This document shows positions 1-8,137 of a stretch of DNA of 23,865 nt, piece by piece (positions within the stretch are counted from its first letter, which is position 1; each line of letters starts with the position of its first letter). Made by a program: the position numbers and the translations under genes. This stretch comes from Chloroflexota bacterium (lineage in GTDB: Bacteria > Chloroflexota > Ktedonobacteria > Ktedonobacterales > Ktedonobacteraceae): assembly GCA_005881495.1 (NCBI GenBank), contig VBHI01000222.1:1-23865 (forward strand), written 5' to 3'. Below the pieces are notes generated by a model, which saw nothing but the letters and a program-made list of their open reading frames with translations, had not been told where the DNA came from and did no database searches.

Positions 1-381
1 CAGGCGTAAGTTGGCTTCTACCAACTGCCTCCTCGCCTCTTCACCGTCCTCGATAAGGCCCAGGTTCGCCTTACCATCTGCCTCGAGACGTTCTCGCTTC
101 CCACACTCTATGCGTTGTGCGAGCCGAATCTCTTCCTCAGCCGAGAGCAGGGGAATACGAGAAATTTCTTGCAGATAAACTCGTACGGAGTCAACGGCAT
201 TCTTGTCTTGATCGACATCTCTGGTGTCGAGGCCATTATCCAACGTATTCCATAGGGTCGCATCTACTGCACCAGGCTCATCTTTAGTTTCCAGTTCCCA
301 ATCCGGGGATGATTCTTTCGCTGCATACGAAGCTTCCATATGCATCTGGTCATTCCCGCCTCGGTCTCTTGCATTGTTCAT
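1..381 (-). CDS. RNA polymerase sigma-70 factor, primary-like, N-terminal part (runs off window)
   Basis: This is the first 127 codons of a sigma-70 family protein; the rest lies beyond the left edge. Residues from about 64 match sigma region 1.2 and the start of region 2: DSVRVYLQEISRIPLLSAEE, then EIRLAQRIE, and finally RRQLVEANLRL at the edge, all typical of RpoD-like factors. The first 60 residues are acidic and poorly conserved, much shorter than a full region 1.1. I chose the ATG at 381. In-frame ATGs at 345 and 339, and a TTG at 396 preceded by a GAGGAG, are alternatives. An in-frame stop lies at 457-459. The sigma identity is clear. Whether it is the housekeeping factor or a group 2 paralogue cannot be decided from this fragment. 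It binds core RNA polymerase in the cytoplasm. Confidence 0.86.
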   Translation of the reverse strand, partial: MNNARDRGGNDQMHMEASYAAKESSPDWELETKDEPGAVDATLWNTLDNGLDTRDVDQDKNAVDSVRVYLQEISRIPLLSAEEEIRLAQRIECGKRERLEADGKANLGLIEDGEEARRQLVEANLRL

Positions 382-409
382 CTCGTATTTCCGCAACTGA
401 TCTAGTATC

Positions 410-427
410 TCTCCTCGTGCGAGGAGA
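410..427. promoter_or_regulatory. 18-bp perfect palindrome upstream of the sigma gene
   Basis: TCTCCTCG and CGAGGAGA flank a 2-nt centre, 29 bases upstream of the chosen sigma-factor ATG. On the minus strand one arm also supplies a GAGGAG that could be a Shine-Dalgarno for the TTG at 396. It could be an operator or a leader hairpin; the sequence alone does not decide. Confidence 0.4.
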
Positions 428-558
428 TGAGTGGTGAGAAACGACTGATGGTCGTGCTAAAACCTTTGGTGCCAGGGAGGAGTAGAGGAGGGAATCAAAG
501 TAGCAGAGAACCCTCCGCATCCTCCCATTGTAACCATACCTTCACTGTATGAGATGGA

Positions 559-609
559 ACTGTGGATTGGCTGAGATGGATCTGAGAGACGCCATGCTAT
601 TCTACGAAT
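559..609 (+). mobile_element. Short relic of the transposase 3' end seen at 3774-3820
   Basis: This stretch repeats, in inverted orientation, the end of the decayed transposase at 3774-3820. Shared blocks are ACTGTG, then AGATGGATCTGAGA, then GCCATGCT, with small gaps between them. It lies in the 245-bp spacer between the sigma gene and the sugar dehydrogenase, which holds no other gene. I infer a leftover end of the same element family. The match was found by eye and is only about 50 bases long. Confidence 0.42.
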
Positions 610-626
610 GGCTATCTGTCGGTACC

Positions 627-1703
627 TCAGTTATTGTGATTGACTAGACGAAGGATGCGATCATCGTCAGGAGTAGGGTTGCCACGCCCATCTCGATTAC
701 TCGTAAGTACCCATAGAGACCCATCAGGTGCTTGCACGACATGACGCAGCCGACCGTACTGCCCTTGTAGAAGCTGTTCGCGTGTCGTGATAGCACCTGT
801 GGAGTCAAAGCTCAATCGCCACAGTCGCTCACCACGTAGCCCTGCGATCAAGAGATTTCCTTCCCATTGCGGAATAGCTCCACCATGCAGAAACACAGCA
901 CCACTTGGGGATGCTTCTGCCGTACTGAACACCGTCACAGGTTTGATATATTGGTTACCACCTTTATTGCCCTCGACTTCTGGCCAACCATAATTACCCC
1001 CAGCAACGATCCTGTTCACCTCATCGAATGAGTTTTGACCGAACTCGGTAGCGTAGAGCTGGCCTTTGGCGTCCCAGGTGAGACCCTGCACATTGCGGTG
1101 GCCAAAGGAGTAGACCGGGTTGTTCGGGAACGGATTATTCGTTGGCACTCCTCCATCCGGCGTCAGCCTGAGAATCTTTCCGGCTAAGGAGTTGCGATCC
1201 TGGGCAGCACCTCTGTTGGTCGCATCACCAGTACCAATGTAAAGCATTCCATCTGGTCCAAAGGCAATCCTGCCCCCATTATGGACGCCACTCACAGGTA
1301 TGCCAGTCAAGATTGGCTGAGGCTTTTCTCCAAGACGGAAGCGGACGATACGGTTATCCTCCGCCGTCGAGAAGTAGGCGTAGACGAAACCATCGGTTGC
1401 GTAATTGGACGAAAGAGCAATACCGAGAAGACCTCCTTCACCTGAACCTCTCGCGGGAATTCGCTGTACCTCCTCGACGTGTCCCGAGGAAGCAACGATG
1501 AGTAGCTTCCCACTATCGCGTTCACTCACGAGTGCTCGACCATCTGGAAGAAATGCTAGTCCCCAGGGGGCTTCGAGACCGCTGGCAACTACACTTACCT
1601 TCAATTGGAGAGATGGCTTCGCTGCAGGTGAGTTACAAGCGGAAGTTACGATGAGGAGAATGGTGGCGACGATAGCAGTAGCAATGGAACGATAGTAGCA
1701 CAT
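627..1703 (-). CDS. PQQ-dependent sugar dehydrogenase (Asd/YliI-like), probable lipoprotein
   Basis: The 358-residue protein has a hydrophobic signal segment (residues 7-22) ending at Cys23 in a loose lipobox (TSAC), so it is probably exported and lipid-anchored. The rest is a six-bladed beta-propeller of the glucose/sorbosone dehydrogenase family. Landmarks are APWGLAFLPDGRALVSER (45-62), GEGGLLGIA (88-96), the catalytic-histidine motif VHNGGRIAFGPDG (His141), YIGTGDATNRG, GHRNVQG (201-207) and GNYGWPEVEGN. Known relatives oxidise aldose sugars with PQQ and calcium. The substrate here is unknown. I chose the ATG at 1703 because AGGAG sits 8 bases before it; a longer frame from 1736 has no such site. 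It ends with TGA at 627. Its start lies only 30 bp from the stop of the truncated permease, which suggests a deletion brought them together. Confidence 0.9.
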   Translation of the reverse strand: MCYYRSIATAIVATILLIVTSACNSPAAKPSLQLKVSVVASGLEAPWGLAFLPDGRALVSERDSGKLLIVASSGHVEEVQRIPARGSGEGGLLGIALSSNYATDGFVYAYFSTAEDNRIVRFRLGEKPQPILTGIPVSGVHNGGRIAFGPDGMLYIGTGDATNRGAAQDRNSLAGKILRLTPDGGVPTNNPFPNNPVYSFGHRNVQGLTWDAKGQLYATEFGQNSFDEVNRIVAGGNYGWPEVEGNKGGNQYIKPVTVFSTAEASPSGAVFLHGGAIPQWEGNLLIAGLRGERLWRLSFDSTGAITTREQLLQGQYGRLRHVVQAPDGSLWVLTSNRDGRGNPTPDDDRILRLVNHNN

Positions 1704-1732
1704 AAAACAGGCTCCTGTATCTCTAACAACAG

Positions 1733-2701
1733 TCACATTCTATTTTTAACCCTACGGGAAAGGTGCTGTGGAATGCTCGTGACCTTGAAACTACCAATTC
1801 CAATAAGCAGAAGTGTACTTCCGATAAAGATATAAGTGGGAATAGCGAAGATTGCCCCCGATTCGCGCACTCCGCGCAAATTGACGAGTGTGATGAACAC
1901 AACAAGTACAACAGCAAGGGGCACAACATAAGGAGACAACTCGCCGAAGAGCGAGGCAAGGTTCTGTACTCCCGCTGAGATGCTCACTGCAACCGTCAAG
2001 ACGTAGTCGATGAGCAGGGAGGCAGCAGCAACCAGACCCGCCAATGTTCCTACATTGTCCTTCGCAACAATATACGATCCCCCACCGCCAGGATAGGCTG
2101 CAATCGTTTGGCGGTATGAGAGCGTAACGATGCAAAGCAGGAAAACAATAGCAACGCTAATGGGTAAGGCAAGCTGCAAAACGCCTGATCCGGCCACTAT
2201 GAGTGATATGAGAATCGCTTCAGTGGCATAGGCTACCGAAGAGATGGCATCTGATGAAAGGACCGCCAGGGCTTTGAATTTTGTCAGCCGTTCATGTTCC
2301 GCCTGAGTAGTGGTAAGAGGTGACCCTATGAGGAAACGCTTCAGAGGATAGATGATACGCTCCAACGTGTTGCGCGGACCCTCTGTTTCTTCCCTGGCCT
2401 CGAGCAAGCCGGTGCTGATACGCCGAAATGAAGAATGCTTTGGACGCACGAGACGCACGCGTACATCTCCCAGTATACTACCCTGGCGCACCTCAGCCCG
2501 AACCAACAATGATGGGTCATCGTCTTCATTGGTACTGGAATTGTTTTTGGGCTTGAAATTTTCATCACGCTGATTCTTATCGGATGTCGTTTCTGGCTCG
2601 CTCATCTGTTGCTTTTTTCTCGTGTCACAACTATCTTCACGAAGACAGAGCTTCGAACAAGGTTCTTTTCCCTGGCATGTCTTGATGGCACTGCATTTCA
2701 T
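1733..2701 (-). pseudogene. APC-superfamily permease, truncated to its N-terminal half
   Basis: A cytoplasmic tail of about 110 charged residues precedes an APC-type membrane domain. Recognisable blocks are LTKFKALAVLSSDAISSVAY, LSYRQTIAAYPGGGGSYIVA and LIDYVLTVAVSISAGVQ. Full-length relatives have about 12 membrane segments and roughly 600 residues. This frame holds only five or six segments and stops after a non-conserved tail ending SRRVKNRM, 30 bp before the next gene. I therefore call it a 3'-truncated remnant. The start is uncertain: ATG at 2701, or ATG at 2605 (MSEPETTSDK); neither has a good ribosome-binding site. The family transports amino acids or related solutes, but this product is unlikely to be a working transporter. 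Confidence 0.78.
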
Positions 2702-2748
2702 TTCAGCACTAGCATAGCGCGTTGATATGAGTTGATGCTGAAGGGTAA

Positions 2749-2875
2749 CTGAGACGAAGCTGAGAGCACCCGGTCCATGTTTATATTGATCGAATCCGAA
2801 ATGTATTGATTTACTCTCTGGACTCGACCAATGAGACTGGATAAGGTGAACGGTGCACTCTCAGCTTCATCTCAG
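2749..2875. repeat. Inverted repeat pair in the permease-TerC spacer
   Basis: An 18-base arm at 2749-2766 (CTGAGACGAAGCTGAGAG, followed by CACC) returns inverted at 2852-2875 with one mismatch and a 2-base insertion; about 80 bases lie between. The enclosed stretch is AT-rich and has no gene. It could be a small non-autonomous element or a regulatory structure. No target duplication was seen. Confidence 0.5.
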
Positions 2876-2918
2876 CATGTCCTCAGAGTCATCTTACGCT
2901 CATAGTCTATGCTTATTT

Positions 2919-2971
2919 CAGCAGATGGAGAGAGTAGAAACACGAACTGACCCCCCACTCTCCATCTGCTG
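2919..2971 (+). promoter_or_regulatory. Strong hairpin in the leader region of the TerC gene
   Basis: CAGCAGATGGAGAG (2919-2932) pairs perfectly with CTCTCCATCTGCTG (2958-2971) around a 25-base loop containing CCCCCC. It lies 60 bases before the TerC start. Known TerC/YkoY genes are often controlled by the manganese yybP-ykoY riboswitch, but I could not match that consensus here. It may be a terminator or attenuator lacking a T tract, or an operator. The remainder of the 330-base spacer 2702-3031 holds the inverted repeat above and nothing else I recognise. Confidence 0.45.
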
Positions 2972-3031
2972 ACCATGTTATGTAGTCACAAAGAAATACA
3001 TGCTTATCAAAGAGTCACGAGGATTAAATAG

Positions 3032-3766
3032 TTGTTTGAATTTTTGGGTGCATTAGGAAGTATTGTCCTGATCGATCTGGTCTTGAGCGGCGATAACGCT
3101 CTGGTCATTGGCGCCGCTGCCGCTGGACTGCAAAAGAAACAGCGCTGGTATGCCATTGTCCTGGGTGGTGGGGGAGCCATCATCCTGCGCATCGCCTTTG
3201 CCTTCGCTGCGACCTTACTGCTGCGGCTCCCCTTGCTTCAAGCAATCGGAGGAATCCTTCTCCTATTGATCGCTATACGACTCCTGATGGACAGAAGCAA
3301 TACGAAGCACACTACATCTGCTCGGCACACCGAAACAACGCAAGAAGGCAGGCCGCTCTCAATGGTGGATGCGCCAGCCAAACGCGGTTTTTGGGCCGCA
3401 CTGCTCACCATCCTGGTCGCCGATGTGACGATGAGCCTGGACAACGTGCTGGCCATCGGCGCACTGGCCGCAGGAAATCTGCCACTGCTGGCAGCAGGTT
3501 TGCTCCTCAGCATTGCGCTCCTGCTGCTCGGGAGCGCGCTCATTGCCGAACTGATCGGGCGTCTTCCCTGGTTGCTGGATGTTGCCGCGCTGGTACTGGC
3601 GTGGACGACTGCGCACATGATGCTCGACGACATCCGATTGGGTCCGGTACTCGAGCATTTTCCCTGGACACAGTTCGCACTTCCCGCAGTGGCATTCGCA
3701 ATAGTCATTGGCACAGATATCCTTTTACGGGTACGCTCAAGTGAAGTAGCTAGGAAAGGCCAATAA
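3032..3766 (+). CDS. TerC/YjbE-family integral membrane protein
   Basis: The 244-residue protein starts at TTG 3032, preceded by GAGG about 10 bases upstream. It carries the two inverted-repeat halves of the TerC fold, each with its acidic signature: DLVLSGDNALVIG (Asp15, Asp21) and DVTMSLDNVLAIG (Asp131, Asp137). About seven hydrophobic segments are separated by a polar loop at 87-117. Relatives such as YkoY, Alx and MeeF-type proteins export manganese or load exported metalloenzymes; YjbE is the closest size match. The metal role is family knowledge, not visible here. The gene stands alone on the plus strand. Its last bases are overlapped by the reading frame of a decayed transposase inserted just downstream. 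Confidence 0.9.
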   Translation: MFEFLGALGSIVLIDLVLSGDNALVIGAAAAGLQKKQRWYAIVLGGGGAIILRIAFAFAATLLLRLPLLQAIGGILLLLIAIRLLMDRSNTKHTTSARHTETTQEGRPLSMVDAPAKRGFWAALLTILVADVTMSLDNVLAIGALAAGNLPLLAAGLLLSIALLLLGSALIAELIGRLPWLLDVAALVLAWTTAHMMLDDIRLGPVLEHFPWTQFALPAVAFAIVIGTDILLRVRSSEVARKGQ

Positions 3767-4950
3767 CAGGCAATTTCGCAAAAGCATGGCTTCTCAGATC
3801 CATCTTAGACGATTCACAGTGTTGATAGTTCTCGCCAAAATACTGGTCTCTTACCCACATCCCCAGGTTGGCCAGTCCCACCTTCAACAGCGTCATGATC
3901 TGGTCCTTTGAGTGATCGAGTTCGTACATCTCTCGGGCTTGGGCTTCTAAATCTTCTTGCCGCCTGAGCACTTGCCGCAGTTCCCGACAGTAGCCCTCAC
4001 ATTTGTTCAAGAGGCCTTGGCTGCGCACCGCATGCTTTTCCAGCTTGGAGTTGCTGATCCTGATCCCGGAGATCGGTCAAGCGTGCTCGACTGGCCTGCG
4101 CCAGGTGTTCCAGACGCTGGGTTCGTCCCTCCAACACCACCTGACGCTTGGCGAGTTCCGAATTCACGACCGGCTCTTTCGCGTAGCCGTGATTGGTATC
4201 CAACCCCAAGGGCCGTAAGTAATCTTTGATGATATTTTCTTGCGCCGGCCAGCGATGAATGTAGGTGTGCGCAAGTTCGACCGCATCGATGGTCTCTGCG
4301 GTGGTGACAATGGGAATCAACTTGGGAGTGGTCTGGGTGGCCGGAGCAGCAGTGGCTTGCCAGCCGTCTTCCCACCACCGCCGTTCGGTTCGCCCCAGAT
4401 CTGCGTCCCAGCGGGGCGGTCGTTCTCCATCCTCAGGGTTCGGCGGCACCGGAACCAACCGACGCAGGTCGCGGATCAGCGCCACGCGTAAGGAGAGGAC
4501 TTCGCCCGGATGATCAGGCCGTGGCAACGCAAGACGAGCGCACGCGACTTCTCGCATGATCTGGCCTCGCGCATCAGTGTCGAGCGGAACAAATGCTCCG
4601 ATCTCAGAGAAGGATGCCAGCCTCCGTCAAGCGTTCATCCCCACCGGCCTGGGCTACCTGCGACAAAAAGGCTTCCGTGTAGCGGTATCCATACGCCCGC
4701 CTGCGTCCGGTGAGCAGGGCCAGCCTGTCGGCAGTGTAACTGCGCAGATCCCAGTTCCGTTGCAAGCCGGCAGCCCCAAGAAAGAGCAACGTGAGCAGAA
4801 GCCTTTGGCACAGAGCCGCTGAACTGCCCGCCAGCGGGGGACGTGCTGGAGTGCACTCGGTGGGCAGCGCTTCGCACAGATGCGCGATCAAGCTCGTTTC
4901 TCAGGCTCCTGCCAGCAGCAACAGGCCACCTACCCCCTCTTGCCACCCTG
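3750..4950 (-). pseudogene. Decayed large transposase, several frameshifts and a stop
   Basis: Fragments of one protein are scattered over frames. They run from a start near 4940 (GVGGLLLL), through an in-frame TGA at about 4900, to NWDLRSYTADRLALLTGRRR and AYGYRYTEAFLSQVAQAGGD. A frameshift near 4617 then leads to SEIGAFVPLDTDARGQIM, RWWEDGW and HRWPAQENIIKDYLRPLGLD followed by TNHGY. After another shift near 4010-4028 comes a coiled-coil tail with LANLGMWVRDQYFGENY. The RWPAQENIIKD block resembles the acidic C-terminal motif of DDE transposases. I know similar proteins from large repeat-rich genomes but cannot name the IS family. Terminal repeats are not clear; GGCAATTTCGCAAA near 3770 and a degenerate partner near 5270 are weak candidates. 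Not functional. Confidence 0.62.
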
Positions 4951-4952
4951 GC

Positions 4953-5223
4953 TCACTCGTTTGAGGTGGTAATATGTTTTTTTTCTCGCAGTAGCGGCTT
5001 CCGGCTCAGTCCGAGAGAGGCACGCACGCGGTTGAGTTGACTGACGCTGATGGAGAGACCAAAGCACCCTCGTTGCACCGTTTTCCAATCCGATCCAGAA
5101 AGCGCGGCCACTTTGCTGATACCACCATACCCGATCTTGAGCGCTTCTGTTCCCAGATACGGTCGTCACTGCCCTTCATTTAGTTCCTTAATGCAGTACC
5201 TCGTACTGTTGTTGTGTCCTCAT
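4953..5223 (-). pseudogene. N-terminal fragment of an ISAzo13-like transposase
   Basis: From an ATG at 5223 the frame reads MRTQQQYEVL, then shifts to KELNEGQ. An in-frame TGA follows at 5166-5168, and then YLGTEALKIGYGGISKVAAL and SGSDWKTVQRG continue to a stop at 4953. The GYGGISKVA...TVQRG stretch is the helix-turn-helix that opens ISAzo13-family transposases, here about 85 codons of an enzyme of some 400. At least two lesions and the loss of the catalytic part mark it as dead. It abuts the other decayed transposase, so one element probably inserted into or replaced part of the other. The family assignment rests on the short motif only. Confidence 0.5.
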
Positions 5224-5339
5224 ACTATGACTCTACCATATTTCAGCGCATTGCGGATATTATTTGCGGAAGAGCCCTTAGACGGCTGAACAGAGAGAAA
5301 ATCATGCGATCTTAGCATGTGTTTTCGCGTTTTTCTGCT

Positions 5340-5345
5340 TATAAT
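5340..5345 (+). promoter_or_regulatory. Candidate -10 box for the L,D-transpeptidase gene
   Basis: A perfect TATAAT lies 130 bases before the L,D-transpeptidase start in an AT-rich stretch. No convincing -35 box is visible at the right distance, so the call is weak. Confidence 0.28.
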
Positions 5346-5474
5346 TAGCATAGGACCATATGGGAGCATGATGAACAGACGAAAGCTTACTCAAAAAAAG
5401 CGTTTTGAAGTCACATCTAGTAGTTCAGAAGAATCTTGTCAGCGTAACCGATTAAGCAGGTGAAGGAAGATTCT

Positions 5475-6266
5475 ATGCGAGATAATATCATGAGATTTTT
5501 CTATCTTGGACCTCTAGCCGCGCTACTGGCCATCGTTCTAGCCTTTAGCCTGTCTTCTCCACATCTAGCCAGCGCAGCTCCGTTAGCCGCTCCCTGGTCC
5601 GGCCAGACGACTGATTGGGCAAGAGTACGCACTGGGACAAACACCAGCGCTTCGATTACGGCGGTCTATGCGCCCGGCACCACCGTGACAGTCTACGCGA
5701 CCGTGTCAGGACAGGTCATATGGAACGGCATCTCGGACTGGGATCGTATCTCCAACCTCAATAGTGCTCCCCTTTACATCTACGGAGGATTAGTTACCAG
5801 AGCGAACAATCCTGGTAATGGAGGTGGGAGTATTACTCCCTCTGCTCGGGGCAAAGTTATTGTCGTGAGTCTCTCACATCAATGGCTCTACGCTTATGAG
5901 AACGGCCAGCAGCTCTTTAATTCAGCAGTGATGACGGGTCGCCCTGGTCTGGCAACGCCAACAGGGACGTTCCATGTCTTTGCCAAACTCAGTCCCACAA
6001 CATTTATATCGCCCTGGCCCTATGGCTCGTCATACTGGTACCCGCCCACGCATATTAACTATGCATTAGAATTTCTGGCAGGTGGCTTTTTCCTGCACGA
6101 CTCCTGGTGGCATACCGTCTATGGTCCTGGTACCAATCGCTGGCACTACGATCCAACCTACGGCTGGCAGAATGGGTCACATGGTTGTGTGGCCATGCCA
6201 TTGAAAGCCGCTGCCTGGCTCTATAACTGGGCGCCAATTGGCACAACTGTACAAATTAGAGCATGA
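5475..6266 (+). CDS. Exported L,D-transpeptidase (YkuD domain)
   Basis: A 263-residue secreted protein. A signal peptide covers residues 1-34 (hydrophobic core GPLAALLAIVLAFSL, likely cut after HLASA). It is followed by a small beta-rich SH3-like region (about 45-105) and a YkuD catalytic domain from about 120. The domain begins KVIVVSLSHQWLYAYENGQQ, continues with GRPGLATPTGTFHVFAK, and has the active-site motif SHGCVAMP with nucleophile Cys238 and His236. The family makes 3-3 cross-links in peptidoglycan or attaches proteins to it, outside the membrane. I chose ATG 5475 because AAGGAAGA sits just upstream; a GTG at 5460 is in frame but lacks such a site. No operon partner is visible. Cell-wall cross-linking is family knowledge. 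Confidence 0.92.
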   Translation: MRDNIMRFFYLGPLAALLAIVLAFSLSSPHLASAAPLAAPWSGQTTDWARVRTGTNTSASITAVYAPGTTVTVYATVSGQVIWNGISDWDRISNLNSAPLYIYGGLVTRANNPGNGGGSITPSARGKVIVVSLSHQWLYAYENGQQLFNSAVMTGRPGLATPTGTFHVFAKLSPTTFISPWPYGSSYWYPPTHINYALEFLAGGFFLHDSWWHTVYGPGTNRWHYDPTYGWQNGSHGCVAMPLKAAAWLYNWAPIGTTVQIRA

Positions 6267-6424
6267 TATGTCGGGAGATCGCATCCGTTTTAAGGGTTCC
6301 TTCAATGTATTTTATCCTCGAAAATTTCTGAACCCTTTCACGAATTCTGCCCGCAGCCAATACAACCTTTTTCTCCGTTCCTGCCACTAGATGAATGAAC
6401 CCAGTTGTGAAGAGAGGAGATACC

Positions 6425-8011
6425 GTGTTACAGATGCATGAACTGACCGAGGCAGACCTCGTCGTGTTGGCCCGTGCAGACGACGCCGAAGCATTTCGTC
6501 TGCTGCTCGAACGGTACCAACCCATGGCGCTCGCCATTGCTCTGCACCAGGTTTCACAGTCGGAGACGGCGCAAGACCTGGTGCAAGAGGCGATGCTGCA
6601 AACCTACCTCTCGCTCGACCGGTTGCGTGATGTGACCCGCTTCAAAAGCTGGTTCTATGGGATCGTGTTAAATGTGTGCCGGAATTGGCAGCGCAGGCAC
6701 TCCTCCTACGTGCTCTCGCTTGACCTCTGGGACGAGTATCAGCTCTTCTCTGGCATCGCCGACCCCTACGAGATGATAGAGGAGCACGAACTGCGCTGTG
6801 CGGTCCAGCAAGCGGTACAGAGCCTCTCCGTCAAAAATCGTGCGGTGATGTTTCTGTGCTACTACGAAGGTCTGCGTCTGGAGGAGATCGCCACACGGCT
6901 CCACCTGTCACTGGCCGCCGTGAAGAGTCGTCTGCATGAGGGCAGGAACCAGTTAAAGAAGCATCTGACACCGTCTTATCCTGAGCTCTCGCTCACTCGT
7001 TCAAGCAAGCGAAGGAGACCAACAATGCTGAACATGAAACTCATCAAGGTCGTCCCACAAGAGCAACGGGCACTCGTTGTCCTGCTCGATCTGCCAGGCC
7101 GACGCGTCCTCCCACTCTGGCTCAACCCGATGGAAGGATTTCCTCTCGCGGTCCTGCTCAAACACGTATCCCAGCGTGAGGCTCCTAATGAGCCATCGTC
7201 TTTCGAGTTCGTATCCAACCTCCTGAGGGCAACAGGTGGAACGGTTCAAGCCGTCCACATCGAGGAACTCCAGGACCAGTTGCTCTACGCCCGGCTCCTC
7301 CTCCAAAGCCTCAATGGAAACCAGGAAGTGAAAGCACGGCTTGGGGACGCGCTCGCTCTTGCCATACGTGAAGGCAGTCCCATTCTGGTCGCTGATGAGA
7401 TCGTCAGACGGATTGGCATGAGTCTCCCACCTGGAGAGAGCACGACAGCCAATCAGCAACTCGATCAGGTCGTAGAAACACTGACCGCCAAAACTCCTTT
7501 CCCTGCATCCCCGGGACTCCCCCGGATCAAAGAGCCACACAATCTCCAGTTTACGGAGGGACTCCAGCGCTGGGAACTGCGTGGCACCTTCCTGTTCGAC
7601 CAAAGTGGAACCCATTGGCAAGACTACATCTGCGGAACGGAGGCAACGGGGACAGAACCTGGGACAATGAGTGGCTACCTGAAAGCCCGAGTGCCTCAGC
7701 CGGTGGGCTTCGCTGACTTGCGCCAGGCGATCTTGGCCGATGACTACCGCGGCAAGCACGCGCTCCTTTTAGCGGAGATCAAAACGGTAGGCGTTGAGCA
7801 GCAAGCAGGAGTATACCTGCGCGTCGTCGATCCAGGCAGGACCAGGACGAGTGAGGAGCGCGAGCAGGTCACGTTTCAGGGAACTCAGGACTGGACGCGC
7901 TCTGAAACACAGATCGAGGTTCCAGCAGATAGCGTGTTTCTCCTGTTCGGGATGAGCTTGACCGGGAAAGGGCAAATTTGGATAAAGAACGTGCGACTAG
8001 AGAGCGTCTAA
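6425..8011 (+). CDS. ECF-type sigma factor fused to a bifunctional-nuclease (DUF151) domain and a C-terminal jelly-roll domain
   Basis: The start is GTG 6425, five bases after GAGGAG; 528 residues. Residues 1-180 form an ECF-like sigma factor: region 2 is around DLVQEAMLQTYLSLDRL (51-67) and FKSWFYGIVLNVCRNWQRR, and region 4 is around LSVKNRAVMFLCYYEGLRLE with the helix-turn-helix IATRLHLSLAAVKSRLHEGR. Residues 205-335 match the bifunctional nuclease (DUF151) family: ALVVLLDLPGRRVLPLWLNP, LLYARLLL, then ARLGDALALAIREGSPILVA and DEIV. Residues 375-528 resemble the beta-sandwich domain that follows some AraC-type regulators: SGYLKARV, DDYRGKHALL, AGVYLRVVDP and SLTGKGQIWIKNVRLE. A charged linker (RSSKRRRPT) joins the first two parts. 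The combination suggests a transcription factor with a nucleic-acid-handling or sensing module; what it senses is unknown. Confidence 0.9.
   Translation: MLQMHELTEADLVVLARADDAEAFRLLLERYQPMALAIALHQVSQSETAQDLVQEAMLQTYLSLDRLRDVTRFKSWFYGIVLNVCRNWQRRHSSYVLSLDLWDEYQLFSGIADPYEMIEEHELRCAVQQAVQSLSVKNRAVMFLCYYEGLRLEEIATRLHLSLAAVKSRLHEGRNQLKKHLTPSYPELSLTRSSKRRRPTMLNMKLIKVVPQEQRALVVLLDLPGRRVLPLWLNPMEGFPLAVLLKHVSQREAPNEPSSFEFVSNLLRATGGTVQAVHIEELQDQLLYARLLLQSLNGNQEVKARLGDALALAIREGSPILVADEIVRRIGMSLPPGESTTANQQLDQVVETLTAKTPFPASPGLPRIKEPHNLQFTEGLQRWELRGTFLFDQSGTHWQDYICGTEATGTEPGTMSGYLKARVPQPVGFADLRQAILADDYRGKHALLLAEIKTVGVEQQAGVYLRVVDPGRTRTSEEREQVTFQGTQDWTRSETQIEVPADSVFLLFGMSLTGKGQIWIKNVRLESV
7012..7027 (+). 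promoter_or_regulatory. Internal ribosome-binding site and ATG at the sigma/nuclease border
   Basis: AAGGAG at 7012-7017 stands seven bases before an in-frame ATG at 7025 (Met201), exactly where the sigma part ends and the DUF151 part begins. Translation from here would give a separate 328-residue nuclease/jelly-roll protein. The spacing is optimal, but use of this start is inference. Confidence 0.42.
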
Positions 8012-8137
8012 GCAACAGAGAAAAAGTCGTTTCACTGTTGACATACTGCTGTCACTCGCATGGGGTAGACTGTGGGTATGGAAGATATGACATACCACTG
8101 AGGAGGCAACTTCTCAATGGTGAAAGGAAGGACACAC

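Noticed and set aside
2740..3031. yybP-ykoY manganese riboswitch before TerC
   Set aside because: The conserved GGGGAGUAG and CAAGACC-type segments could not be found; only an unrelated long hairpin is present.
3770..5280. Terminal inverted repeats of the decayed transposon
   Set aside because: GGCAATTTCGCAAA and TTTGCGGAAGAGCC match only in part; without a duplication I cannot call ends.
7001..7759. Minus-strand 252-codon frame inside the sigma fusion gene
   Set aside because: It is fully antisense to well-matched DUF151 and jelly-roll coding sequence and has no recognisable domain.
8039..8080. Promoter for the VOC gene with TTGACA
   Set aside because: No -10 box lies at 15-19 bases; the nearest TAGACT is too far.
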